Source of the DNA: CADCVT01 sp036389155
Lineage (GTDB): Bacteria; Actinomycetota; Thermoleophilia; Solirubrobacterales; Solirubrobacteraceae
Direction of reading: 5' to 3'
DNA length: 64,000 nucleotides
NCBI GenBank assembly: GCA_036389155.1
Contig: DASVQN010000017.1
Location: 138,017 to 202,016 of the forward strand
Position numbers and translations under genes: made by a program. This document shows positions 53,390-61,141 of the stretch, piece by piece (position 1 is the first letter of the stretch; each line of letters opens with the position of its first letter). The notes under the pieces were generated by a model. It was not told the DNA's origin, ran no database searches, and saw only the letters and a list, made by a program, of their open reading frames with translations.

Positions 53390-54579
53390 TGACCGCCCTC
53401 TGGGATGACCTCGTCTGGCGGGGCCTCGTCCAGGACCACACCGACGGCCTCGAGAGCGCGGAGGGGCTGACGCTCTACGCCGGCTACGACCCGACGGCGC
53501 CGTCGCTGCACGTCGGCAACCTGCAGCTCGTCATCACGATGCGCCGGTTCCGCGACGCCGGCCATCGCGTGATCGCCCTCGCGGGCGGCGGGACGGGCCT
53601 GATCGGCGACCCGAGCGGCAAGAGCACCGAGCGGGCGCTGCAGGACGAGGCGACGGTCCGCGAGTGGTCAGCGCGGCACGAGGGGCAGATGCGCCGGCTG
53701 CTCGGCGAGGACACCGTCTTCGAGAACAACCGTCGCTGGCTCGAGCCGCTGACGGCGATCGAGCTGCTGCGCGACGTCGGCAAGCACTTCCCGATGGGCT
53801 ACATGCTCGCCAAGGAGTCGGTGAAGACGCGCGTGCACGGCGAGGGCATGACGTTCACCGAGTTCTCGTACATGCTGCTGCAGTCCTACGACTACCAGCA
53901 GCTCTTCGACCAGCACGACTGCCGGCTGCAGATCGGCGGCAGCGACCAGTGGGGCAACATCACGTCGGGGATCGAGCTGATCCGGCGCACGCGCGGCGAG
54001 CGCGTCCACGGCATGACGACGCCGCTGCTCCTGCGCGCCGATGGCCAGAAGTTCGGCAAGAGCGAGAAGGGCGCGGTCTGGCTCGACCCCGAGATGACGT
54101 CCGCGTACGAGTTCTTCCAGTTCTTCCTCAACACCGCGGACGACCAGGTCGGGATCCTGCTGCGGCGGCTGTCGCTGCTGCCGCGCGAGGAGATCGAGCG
54201 CCTCGAGGCCGCCGATCCCTCGACCCGCGCCGCCCAGCGCGCGCTGGCCGAGCACCTGACGACGATGGCGCACGGGGAGGAGGGGCTGCGCGCCGCGGAG
54301 GAGCAGACGGCGAAGCTCTTCGTGGCGGAGGACGTCGAGTGGTCGCTCGACGACGCCCAACCCGTTCCCCTCGGCGATCCGCCGAGCTGGCCGGACGTGT
54401 TTCTCCGTGCCGAGCTGACGTCGTCGCTCTCCGAAGCCCGACGCCTCATGAAGGGCGGCGGGCTCTACGTCGATGACGAGCGGCTCGACGAGGGGTGGCC
54501 ACCGCCGCGCGCGAACCCGGACGTCGTCGTCGTGCTGCGCAAGGGGAAGCGCGAGCGGCGCCCCGTCCGAATCGTTTAG
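53389..54579 (+). CDS. tyrS: Tyrosyl-tRNA synthetase
   Basis: Charges tRNA-Tyr. Class I synthetase of 396 residues with the HIGH-equivalent HVGN at 41-44, GLIGDPSGKSTER, the tyrosine-binding QIGGSDQWGNITSGIELIRR and the KMSKS-equivalent KFGKS at 221-225. A C-terminal S4-like RNA-binding segment (LTSSLSEARRLMKGGGLYVD) ends the protein. GTG start shares a base with the gcvPB stop, so it appears co-translated with the glycine cleavage genes, an uncommon pairing. Its end overlaps the convergent thrS end by 4 bases. Confidence 0.97.
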   Translation: MTALWDDLVWRGLVQDHTDGLESAEGLTLYAGYDPTAPSLHVGNLQLVITMRRFRDAGHRVIALAGGGTGLIGDPSGKSTERALQDEATVREWSARHEGQMRRLLGEDTVFENNRRWLEPLTAIELLRDVGKHFPMGYMLAKESVKTRVHGEGMTFTEFSYMLLQSYDYQQLFDQHDCRLQIGGSDQWGNITSGIELIRRTRGERVHGMTTPLLLRADGQKFGKSEKGAVWLDPEMTSAYEFFQFFLNTADDQVGILLRRLSLLPREEIERLEAADPSTRAAQRALAEHLTTMAHGEEGLRAAEEQTAKLFVAEDVEWSLDDAQPVPLGDPPSWPDVFLRAELTSSLSEARRLMKGGGLYVDDERLDEGWPPPRANPDVVVVLRKGKRERRPVRIV

Positions 54580-56396
54580 TCGAGCGAGGGCGCGCGCGAC
54601 GCGATCGCCGCCGCGAGGCGCTGGCGGAACGCCTCGACGGGCATCGTCTCCTGCTCGCGCACGCCGTAGCGGCGCAGCGTGACCGTCTCCTCCTCGACCT
54701 CGCGGTCGCCGATCACGAGCACGTTGGGGATCTTCGCCCGCGTCGCGTTGCGGATCGCCTTGCCGAGGGTCTCGTCGCCGGCGTCGAGCTCGACGCGCAC
54801 GCCGTCCTCGAGCAGCCGCGCCTGGACGGACCGCGCGTAGTCGGCGAGGCGGTCGCTGACCGTGAGGATCCTCACCTGCACGGGCGCGAGCCACGTCGGG
54901 AACGCGCCGCCGTAGTGCTCGATGAGGAACGCGGTGAACCGCTCGTGGGTGCCGAGCGGGGCCCGGTGGATGACGTACGGCCGGTGCTCGGCGTTGTCGG
55001 CCCCGGTGTACGTCAGGCCCATGCGCTCCGGCTGGGCGAAGTCGAGCTGGTTCGTGCTGGCGGTCTCCTCGCGGCCGGTGACCGTCCGGAACTGCACGTC
55101 GATCTTCGGGCCGTAGAACGCGGCCTCGCCCTTGCCCTCGACGTACGGCACGCCGGAGTCGTCCATCGCCGCGCGCACCAGGCCCTGGGTCTTCTCCCAC
55201 GCCTCGGGGTCGTCGACGTACTTGGCCTGGCCCTTCTCGGTCGTCGGGTCCCACGTCGAGAAGCGCATGTAGAACTCGTTGAGGCCGAGGATGTCGTAGA
55301 CCTGCTGGTGCATCTCGATGACCGCGATGAACTCCGCGGTGATCTGCTCCTCGGTGCAGTAGATGTGCGCGTCGTTCATCGTCATCCCGCGCACGCGCAG
55401 CAGGCCCGAGAGCGCGCCATGGTCCTCGTAGCGGAAGACGTTGCCGTACTCCGCGAGGCGCAGAGGCAGGTCGCGGTAGGAGCGCGGCCGCGCGGCGAAC
55501 ACGCGATGGTGGTGCGGGCAGTTCATCGGCCGCAGGGCGTACTCGTCCTTCGTCCCCTCCTCGCCCTCGAGCTCCATGAACGGGTACATGCCCTCGGCGT
55601 AGTAGGGCAAATGGCCGGACTGGTAGTACAGCGCCGACCGCGCGATGACCGGGGTCGCGATGCGCTGGTAGCCGGCCTTGAACTCGAGCTCCTTGGCCAG
55701 CTTCTCGAGCTCGTCGCGGATGACCGTGCCCTTCGGCAGCCACAGCGGCAGGCCGGGCCCGACGAGCTCGTCGATGACGAAGAGGTCGAGCTCGCGGCCG
55801 AGCTTCTTGTGGTCGTGCTCGAGCGCGAGGCGGTAGGCCTCGACGTGCGCGTCGAGCTCCTCCTTCGTGGCGTACGCCCACGCGTACACACGCGTCATCT
55901 GGATGTTGTTCTCGTCGCCGCGCCAGTACGCGCCGGCGACGCTGCGCAGCTTGAAGCCGTCGCGCGGCAGCTTGCCGGTGTGGGGGACGTGCGGGCCGCG
56001 GCACATGTCGACGAAGTCGCCGCTGCGGTAGAAGCCGAGCGTGTCCAGGCCCTGCTCGCCCGCCAGCTCCTCGGCGTACTCGCGCTTGTACGGCTCGCCC
56101 ATCTCCTCCAGGCGCGCGAAGGCGTCGGCGACCGGCAGCTCCTCGTGCTCGAAGGGGACGTTGCGCTTGAGGATGCGCTTCATCGCCCGCTCGAGGTCGG
56201 GGAAGTCCTTGTCGCTCAGGGGCTCGCTGAGGACGAAGTCGTAGTAGAAGCCGTCGTCGATCGGAGGGCCGAAGCCGAGCTTGCTCCCGGGGCGCAGCTC
56301 CAGCACCGCCATCGCGAGGACGTGCGCGAGGCTGTGGCGGATCTTGTAGAGCTCGTCCTGCGCGGCGTCGGGCGTCGCTTCGGTCGTCGCGGCCAT
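54576..56396 (-). CDS. thrS: Threonyl-tRNA synthetase without TGS domain
   Basis: Charges tRNA-Thr. The 606-residue class II synthetase begins directly with the editing domain (IRHSLAHVLAMAVLELRP with the HxxxH pair, and the zinc-type DMCRGPHVPHTG), so the usual N-terminal TGS domain of about 60 residues is absent. The catalytic core has RPMNCPHHHRVF, RLAEYGNVFRYEDHGALSGL, MTMNDAHIYC and YGPKIDVQFRT, and the anticodon-binding domain follows (PVQVRILTVSDRLADYARSV). The ATG is fixed by a -10 element six bases upstream; no longer frame with a start is evident. Confidence 0.96.
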   Translation of the reverse strand: MAATTEATPDAAQDELYKIRHSLAHVLAMAVLELRPGSKLGFGPPIDDGFYYDFVLSEPLSDKDFPDLERAMKRILKRNVPFEHEELPVADAFARLEEMGEPYKREYAEELAGEQGLDTLGFYRSGDFVDMCRGPHVPHTGKLPRDGFKLRSVAGAYWRGDENNIQMTRVYAWAYATKEELDAHVEAYRLALEHDHKKLGRELDLFVIDELVGPGLPLWLPKGTVIRDELEKLAKELEFKAGYQRIATPVIARSALYYQSGHLPYYAEGMYPFMELEGEEGTKDEYALRPMNCPHHHRVFAARPRSYRDLPLRLAEYGNVFRYEDHGALSGLLRVRGMTMNDAHIYCTEEQITAEFIAVIEMHQQVYDILGLNEFYMRFSTWDPTTEKGQAKYVDDPEAWEKTQGLVRAAMDDSGVPYVEGKGEAAFYGPKIDVQFRTVTGREETASTNQLDFAQPERMGLTYTGADNAEHRPYVIHRAPLGTHERFTAFLIEHYGGAFPTWLAPVQVRILTVSDRLADYARSVQARLLEDGVRVELDAGDETLGKAIRNATRAKIPNVLVIGDREVEEETVTLRRYGVREQETMPVEAFRQRLAAAIASRAPSLD

Positions 56397-56402
56397 GCGA
56401 CG

Positions 56403-56408
56403 AGGATA
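56403..56408 (-). promoter_or_regulatory. -10 element (TATCCT) for leaderless thrS
   Basis: On the minus strand TATCCT lies 6 bases before the thrS ATG. The normal distance from -10 to the transcription start would place the first transcribed base at the A of ATG. No ribosome-binding site or T-box leader is present. Confidence 0.5.
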
Positions 56409-56444
56409 GGCGCGCGAGGTGGCGCGTGGCGCGCCGCGGCGGCC

Positions 56445-56939
56445 CTAGCGCGCGTCGACCACCGACGGCCACTCGTCGAGCGGCGCGTTGGCGAGCTTCT
56501 TCTCGGTGTTCGCCTTCGACGTCGTCGCCGAGAAGGCGGCCTGGAGCCAGTCGTTGACGCCGGCGGTGGCGAGGACGCTCGCCACGATCCGCCCCTCGCG
56601 CGGGCGCGCGACGCGCAGGCCGACGAGCCCGAGCGCGCTCCACGTACCCAGGCAGCGGGTGCAGGTGATGAGCTCGCCCGCGGCGTAGCGGAGCCGGCTG
56701 CCCTTCGGCCGCCCCGCGCTCTCGTCCACGACGGGAGCGCGTGCCCAGCTGCCCACCTTCTCCTTGGCGAGCGCCTTGCTCAGCGCGAACGCCGCCATCC
56801 CGTACACCGGGAGCTCGCTCGTCGGCGGGGCATCGCTCTTCGTGCTCGCGAGCACCCCGAGCAGCATCGCGCCCCACGCCGCGTTTATGGCGGCGTAGTC
56901 GACAGGGCGGGTGGGAGTCTCGTCCACGGGTTCGGCCAT
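56445..56939 (-). CDS. DUF1360 membrane protein
   Basis: A 164-residue protein with the DUF1360 signature ELITCTRCLGTWSALGLVGL (two Cys next to a membrane segment), an N-terminal hydrophobic segment (INAAWGAMLLGVLASTKSD) and a later one (GRIVASVLATAGVNDWLQAA). DUF1360 proteins occur in Bacillus spore proteins and in actinobacteria; the function is unknown. The start is the ATG giving MAEPVDETPT. The upstream hydrolase gene runs 55 bases into this gene in another frame. Confidence 0.82.
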   Translation of the reverse strand: MAEPVDETPTRPVDYAAINAAWGAMLLGVLASTKSDAPPTSELPVYGMAAFALSKALAKEKVGSWARAPVVDESAGRPKGSRLRYAAGELITCTRCLGTWSALGLVGLRVARPREGRIVASVLATAGVNDWLQAAFSATTSKANTEKKLANAPLDEWPSVVDAR

Positions 56940-57769
56940 CGCGAGGCGCGTACCCAAGGCGAGAGGCGAGCGAACGCCCAGAGTTGGTGCTCGGCGCGCC
57001 TGCGGCCACGCGAGCGCGTGTCGCGCAGCAGCCGGCGGGCGATCGCCCCGATCGTCTGGGTGCCGCGTGCGAACGACAGGCCGCTCGTCAGCACGACGAT
57101 CGCCAGCCGGCGGCGGTCGCCCGTCCGCAGCAGCGCGCCCTGGTTGACGATCCCCTTGCGCCAGCCGCCCTTGAAGAACGTCTCGAGGTCGTGTGCGCGC
57201 GCGGCCGCGGGGATCCCCCAGCGCTGGAGCGGGGTGATCGTGGAGAGCAGACGCCGGGCGTAGGCGCGGTGGCGGCGCGGGCACAGTTGGTCGAAGCGGC
57301 GGAAGAAGCGCGCCTGGTCGGCGGCGGTGATCTCGACCTCCGACCACGTGCCGTTCAGGCGCAGGCTCCTCATTCCGGCCGCGCGCCCGACGGCGGCGAG
57401 GCCGGCGTCGCCGACGATCGCGTGCATCCGGTCCGCCGCGTCGTTGTCGGAGAGGCGGATCATCGGGCCGAGGACGCGCGCCATCGCCGGCGGGACGGGG
57501 CGGCGGCCGAGGCGTCGCAGGTACGCGACGAGGAGCATCGCCTTCGTCTGGCTGGCCGAGCGGTGGTGCCGGGAGCCGTGCCGCGTGAACAGCCGCCCGC
57601 GCGTGTCGATGACCGCCCACGAGATCACCGCCGGCCCCTCGCGCTGCTTGGTGAGCACGCGCGCGTCGTGCAGCGCCTGCGCGGAGGGGACGACCCGCGC
57701 CTGCGCGGGAGCGGCCATCGCAACAGCGATCGCACAACTCACCAACCAGATAGCGGACCGGGCGTTCAT
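56885..57769 (-). CDS. Secreted beta-lactamase-fold serine hydrolase
   Basis: A 294-residue exported protein (signal peptide MNARSAIWLVSCAIAVAMAA, cleavage near AQA). It carries the three active-site elements of class A beta-lactamase/transpeptidase-fold enzymes: Ser73-Gln-Thr-Lys76, Ser107-Asp-Asn109 and Lys200-Gly-Gly. The Glu of the ExxLN omega loop of true class A enzymes is not found, so resistance is unlikely and a peptidase or esterase role is more probable. An upstream extension of 21 codons is rejected because it lacks a signal peptide at its start. The last 18 codons overlap the DUF1360 gene. Confidence 0.8.
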   Translation of the reverse strand: MNARSAIWLVSCAIAVAMAAPAQARVVPSAQALHDARVLTKQREGPAVISWAVIDTRGRLFTRHGSRHHRSASQTKAMLLVAYLRRLGRRPVPPAMARVLGPMIRLSDNDAADRMHAIVGDAGLAAVGRAAGMRSLRLNGTWSEVEITAADQARFFRRFDQLCPRRHRAYARRLLSTITPLQRWGIPAAARAHDLETFFKGGWRKGIVNQGALLRTGDRRRLAIVVLTSGLSFARGTQTIGAIARRLLRDTRSRGRRRAEHQLWAFARLSPWVRASRWPNPWTRLPPALSTTPP

Positions 57770-57815
57770 GGGTATCACAAGGTCACACCCAACACGGAGG
57801 AAGGGGTACATCTCC

Positions 57816-57980
57816 ATGATCGGTCTTCTCATCGCGATTCTCGTCGCGGCAGTCGTCTACTTCCTGTGCACGGCGCTCGGTCTGCCGATGATCGTCGCGG
57901 CCGTCGCCGCGCTGCTCGTGCTGCTCGCCGGGTTCCCGGCGTCCGGCGGCTACGGCTTCAGGGGTTCCGGACGGTACTAG
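57816..57980 (+). CDS. 54-residue membrane protein
   Basis: Small protein with two tight hydrophobic segments: MIGLLIAILVAAVVYFLCTA and LPMIVAAVAALLVLLAGF, then a short Gly/Arg tail (GGYGFRGSGRY). GGAGGAAGG precedes the ATG at a good distance, so it is a genuine gene. Divergent from the hydrolase gene (46-base gap). Similar short proteins are widespread in actinobacteria without known function. A strong hairpin follows its stop. Confidence 0.82.
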   Translation: MIGLLIAILVAAVVYFLCTALGLPMIVAAVAALLVLLAGFPASGGYGFRGSGRY

Positions 57981-58004
57981 CCCCCCAAGGCCCGGAACAG
58001 GGCA

Positions 58005-58032
58005 GCCGGCGGTCTCCCTAGCGACCGCCGGC
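58005..58032. terminator. Strong bidirectional hairpin terminator
   Basis: GCCGGCGGTC (58005-58014) and GACCGCCGGC (58023-58032) form a perfect 10-base stem with an 8-base loop, between the small membrane protein gene and the convergent metzincin gene. It is the cleanest terminator-like structure in the window. Confidence 0.7.
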
Positions 58033-58059
58033 CTCGCCCGGGCCTCGCGCGCGATCGAC

Positions 58060-59694
58060 CTAGTTGTCGATCGTGGTCGTGACCACGAGCCTGCGTCCGG
58101 TTCGGGTCCGGCGTACCCGCGGCTGCGCCGAGTTGTCCTGGCGCTCACACTCGGCCCGGCTCACGTCGCCGGCGCCTCGCCACCAATCCCCCGGGATGAG
58201 CACCGCGAGCGGCGTTGACGCGTCGCAGGCGTCGTCGACAGTCTCGAGCCCGGAGCCGCCCACCAGCGCCTTGAGCACAGCTGTCTCGGCGTCGTATCGC
58301 GTCGCGAGGACGGGATGCTCGGGCCCCAGCTCCCACGCCTCGCCGTCGTTCAGGACCACGTCTCGCTCGCGCCCCGCGGCGCTCTCCTGAACCGTCGGCG
58401 CCTGCGGCGCGCAGGCGAACCCGCTCGCTCCGACAACGCGCTGGACCAGGACGTCACGCCGAATCCTCACGCGCCGACGGCCCACGCGTCGCCGCGACCG
58501 GCGCCGCTTGACGCGCTTCTCCGACACCGTGACCGGCGCGGGCTGACACGCCTGGTGCGCCGGTGTGGTCACGCGCGTGGTCAGGGGCGCCGAAGGCCAG
58601 GCGAAGGACGAGCCGATCAGCTGCCCGAAGCCGACCACGCTGACCAGGTCCGGAGACTGCGGAGCGCGTTCGGTGAGCCCGCCGTAGGTGCCGCCGAGGC
58701 GCTCGACGACGCCGCGGACGAGCGCGACGAACCGATCCGCGTCATAGCCCGGCGGGACCGACGGGTTGACGAAGACCGTCGCGCCGTCGAGCGAGAAGCC
58801 GGCGGGTCCCGGCGCTCGCCCGGCGGCCGGGTCCGCGGTGATCGAGTTCGACGGACAGTCCCAGCGCGACGCGTCGTCGACGCCGCGCCACCAGTCGCCG
58901 GTGGCGATGCTCGCGCGCATCGGGGTCCGCGGGTCGCACAGGGGACGCTGGTGGCTCAGGCCGGCGGCGTGGCCGAGCTCGTGCAGCACGTTCTGCGCGA
59001 GGTCCATGTGCTCGCCGTCCGGATGGGCCGGGAGAGGCCCCCAGCTCGCATCGTCGTCGACCACGATGTCGGTCTCGTGGCTCGTCCGTTTCTCCACGTA
59101 GTGCTCGGAGGGGCCCGTGACGCACGCCTCCTGCTGGACCGGAGCGCGCACCAGCTCGTAGCTGGTGCGCCGCACCCGGCGCTTGACCGTGCGGCGGCGG
59201 ACCTTCCGGCCGCGGATGCGGTCCCTGCGGAGCCGGACCGTCGTCCAGCTCACGCGCTCGACCACGCTGTCATCCGTGAACGGCGCCGGCTCCGGCGAGC
59301 ACGCAGTCGGCCTCGCGACCTCGGAGACCTCGCCGGCGTCGCGGTGCTCCGTGACGCCGAGGATGTCCGCTGGGAGATCGCTCGCGAAGCCGATCACGTT
59401 CCTGCCGTCCGTCTCGTCTGGGGAAGCCGTCGTGAGGCCCGCGTAGTGGCCGCCCCAGCGCTCGATCGAGTGACGGGCGAGCGCTATCCACGCGTCGCGG
59501 TCGACCGCCGGCGGCACCGTCGGGTTGACATGCCAGTCGCTGTTCAGCGGCGGGCCGGTGCTGGCGGGAATCGGATCGACGCGATCGACTCCTTCGGCCG
59601 CGGCCGCGGCCGGCGCGACGGCGAGCGCAGCGAGGGAGGCAACGAGGAAGCGACGCACCTCTCGATTAGACAGGCCGCGTCGACGCGGGGCCAT
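58060..59694 (-). CDS. Secreted tandem metzincin-like metalloprotease
   Basis: A 544-residue exported protein (signal region FLVASLAALAVAPAAAAA) made of two homologous halves. The first (about 50-280) carries the zinc motif HELGHAAGLSH: His238, Glu239, His242, His248, as in matrixin-type M10 peptidases. The second (about 305-520) repeats the same order (FVNPSVPPGYDADRFVALV versus HVNPTVPPAVDRDAWIALAR; DWWRGAGDVSRAEC versus DWWRGVDDASRWDC), but where the zinc site should be it reads AVLKALVGGSG, so it cannot bind zinc. Each half has an Arg/Lys-rich insert flanked by Cys. It starts 3 bases after the nucleotidyltransferase stop and may be the last gene of that operon. Confidence 0.85.
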   Translation of the reverse strand: MAPRRRGLSNREVRRFLVASLAALAVAPAAAAAEGVDRVDPIPASTGPPLNSDWHVNPTVPPAVDRDAWIALARHSIERWGGHYAGLTTASPDETDGRNVIGFASDLPADILGVTEHRDAGEVSEVARPTACSPEPAPFTDDSVVERVSWTTVRLRRDRIRGRKVRRRTVKRRVRRTSYELVRAPVQQEACVTGPSEHYVEKRTSHETDIVVDDDASWGPLPAHPDGEHMDLAQNVLHELGHAAGLSHQRPLCDPRTPMRASIATGDWWRGVDDASRWDCPSNSITADPAAGRAPGPAGFSLDGATVFVNPSVPPGYDADRFVALVRGVVERLGGTYGGLTERAPQSPDLVSVVGFGQLIGSSFAWPSAPLTTRVTTPAHQACQPAPVTVSEKRVKRRRSRRRVGRRRVRIRRDVLVQRVVGASGFACAPQAPTVQESAAGRERDVVLNDGEAWELGPEHPVLATRYDAETAVLKALVGGSGLETVDDACDASTPLAVLIPGDWWRGAGDVSRAECERQDNSAQPRVRRTRTGRRLVVTTTIDN

Positions 59695-59697
59695 CGG

Positions 59698-60296
59698 TCA
59701 TTCGTCTAGTGCATCGCTCCGTGCTCTCCAGCCGTCGAGGTCGGCCACCGTGTCGACGTCGACGCCCTCGGCGACATCGCTGCACTCGACGAGCCGCCAG
59801 TCGGTCACGTCCCGCAGCCCGGTGTCGCCCGTCAGATCCCGCGCGGCCCGCATCAGCTCCGCGCCCAGCACGGCGGGATGGCCGGGCCGGCCGTCGTACG
59901 CGGCGCGCGACCCCGGCGGCTCCTTCGCGAGCCGTTCGATCGCCGCCGCCGTCACGCCCGGCTGGTCGCCGACGAGCACGAGCACCTTCTCCGCATCGCC
60001 GATCGCCGCGAGCCCGCAGCGCAGGGAGGCCGACTGACCCGTCGCCCACTCGGCGCACTCGACGACGGTGACGCCTTCGAGCGCCGCGCGGATCTCGTCC
60101 GCGTGCGCTCCGACCACGACGGTGATGGGGCCGACTCCGCGCGCAGCCTCGACGACGTGCGCGATCAGCGGCCGGCCGCGAAGGTCGGCGAGCAGCTTCG
60201 GCTCGGCGCCGAACCGGGTGCCGGCGCCGGCGGCGAGGATGAGGACGGGGGGCGGGGCCGCGGCGCCTCGCTGCGGAGGCCCCGCGGGCGGCGCAT
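59698..60296 (-). pseudogene. MobA-like nucleotidyltransferase, probably frameshifted near its start
   Basis: The frame ending at 59698 encodes a MobA/MocA-like NTP transferase core: ILAAGAGTRFGAEPKLLADL, VVVGAHADE, EWATGQSASLRCGLAA, VLVLVGDQPGVT and YDGRPGHPAVL. Such enzymes link CMP or GMP to molybdopterin, or act as maturation partners of molybdenum hydroxylases, which are encoded upstream in the same operon. No ATG or GTG opens this frame before the essential first motif. The natural start is the ATG at 60296 that overlaps the FAD-subunit stop (TGATG), and it is out of frame by one base relative to the core. A C-run (GCCCCGCCCCCC) at about 60247-60260 is a likely indel site. An unusual CTG at 60303 is the only in-frame alternative. 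Confidence 0.7.
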
Positions 60297-61141
60297 CACC
60301 CAGCGCCGGCTGCCTCCTGCAGGGCGCGGCGGCACATCACCCGCGCCAGGTGGCGCTTGTACTCCGCGGTCGCGTTGAGATCTCCGACGGGGGTCGTGCC
60401 CTCGTCCGCCTGCTGCGCCGCCGCCGCGATGCGGTCCGCGTCCAGCGGCTGGCCGCGCAGGGCGTCCTCCACCGCGCGGGCGCGCAGCGGCGTCGAGCCC
60501 ATGTTCGTCAGGCCGATCCGGACGTCCTCGCACACGCCGTCGCGCGCGAGCACGAGTGCGGACACCGCGACCATCGCCCAGTCCTCGGCCCGCCGGTTGA
60601 ACTTCTGGTAGCCGAAGCCCCAGCCGTCCAGCGCCGGGACGCGCACCTCGGTGACGATCTCCCCCTGCCCGACCGAGGTCTCCATGTAGTCCTGGAACAG
60701 GTCGGCCGCGGCGATCGTCCGCTCGCCGGAGGGACCGGACACGGTCAGCGAGCCCTCGGCCGCCAGCAGCACCGCCGGCAGGTCGGACGCCGGGTCGCCG
60801 TGGACCAGCGACCCGCCGATCGTCCCCCGATGGCGGACCTGCGGGTCGGCGATCGTCCCCGCCGCGCCGCACAGCAGCCCGAGCTCGGGCGAGTGCTCGA
60901 CGTCGGAGTGCGTCGTCATCGCGCCGATGACGAACTCCCCGTTGGTCCGCGAGACCCCGGTCATCCCCGGGATCCGCCGCAGGTCGACGAGCAGCGTCGG
61001 GAACGCGAGCCGCAGCTTCATCAGCGGGATCAGCGAGTGCCCGCCCGCCAGCGGCTTGGCGTCCTCGCCGCCTTCGGCCAGCAGCCCCACCGCCTCGCTC
61101 AGCGTGTCGGGGGCGGCGTACTCGAACTCCGCGGGGATCAT
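60296..61141 (-). CDS. Molybdenum hydroxylase FAD-binding (medium) subunit
   Basis: CoxM/xanthine dehydrogenase family medium subunit, 281 residues, carrying FAD that passes electrons from the iron-sulphur subunit to an acceptor. Motifs: FEYAAPDTLSEAVGLLAEGG, the FAD-binding AGGHSLIPLMKLRLA, and TIGGSLVHGDPASDLPAVLL, which is the second FAD signature, then FNRRAEDWAMVAVSALV. The start overlaps the stop of the large subunit gene (ATGA on the minus strand). Confidence 0.95.
   Translation of the reverse strand: MIPAEFEYAAPDTLSEAVGLLAEGGEDAKPLAGGHSLIPLMKLRLAFPTLLVDLRRIPGMTGVSRTNGEFVIGAMTTHSDVEHSPELGLLCGAAGTIADPQVRHRGTIGGSLVHGDPASDLPAVLLAAEGSLTVSGPSGERTIAAADLFQDYMETSVGQGEIVTEVRVPALDGWGFGYQKFNRRAEDWAMVAVSALVLARDGVCEDVRIGLTNMGSTPLRARAVEDALRGQPLDADRIAAAAQQADEGTTPVGDLNATAEYKRHLARVMCRRALQEAAGAG

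Noticed and set aside
56885..57769. Class A beta-lactamase (antibiotic resistance)
   Set aside because: SxxK, SDN and KGG are present, but the Glu of the ExxLN omega loop is not seen; a general serine hydrolase is the safer call.
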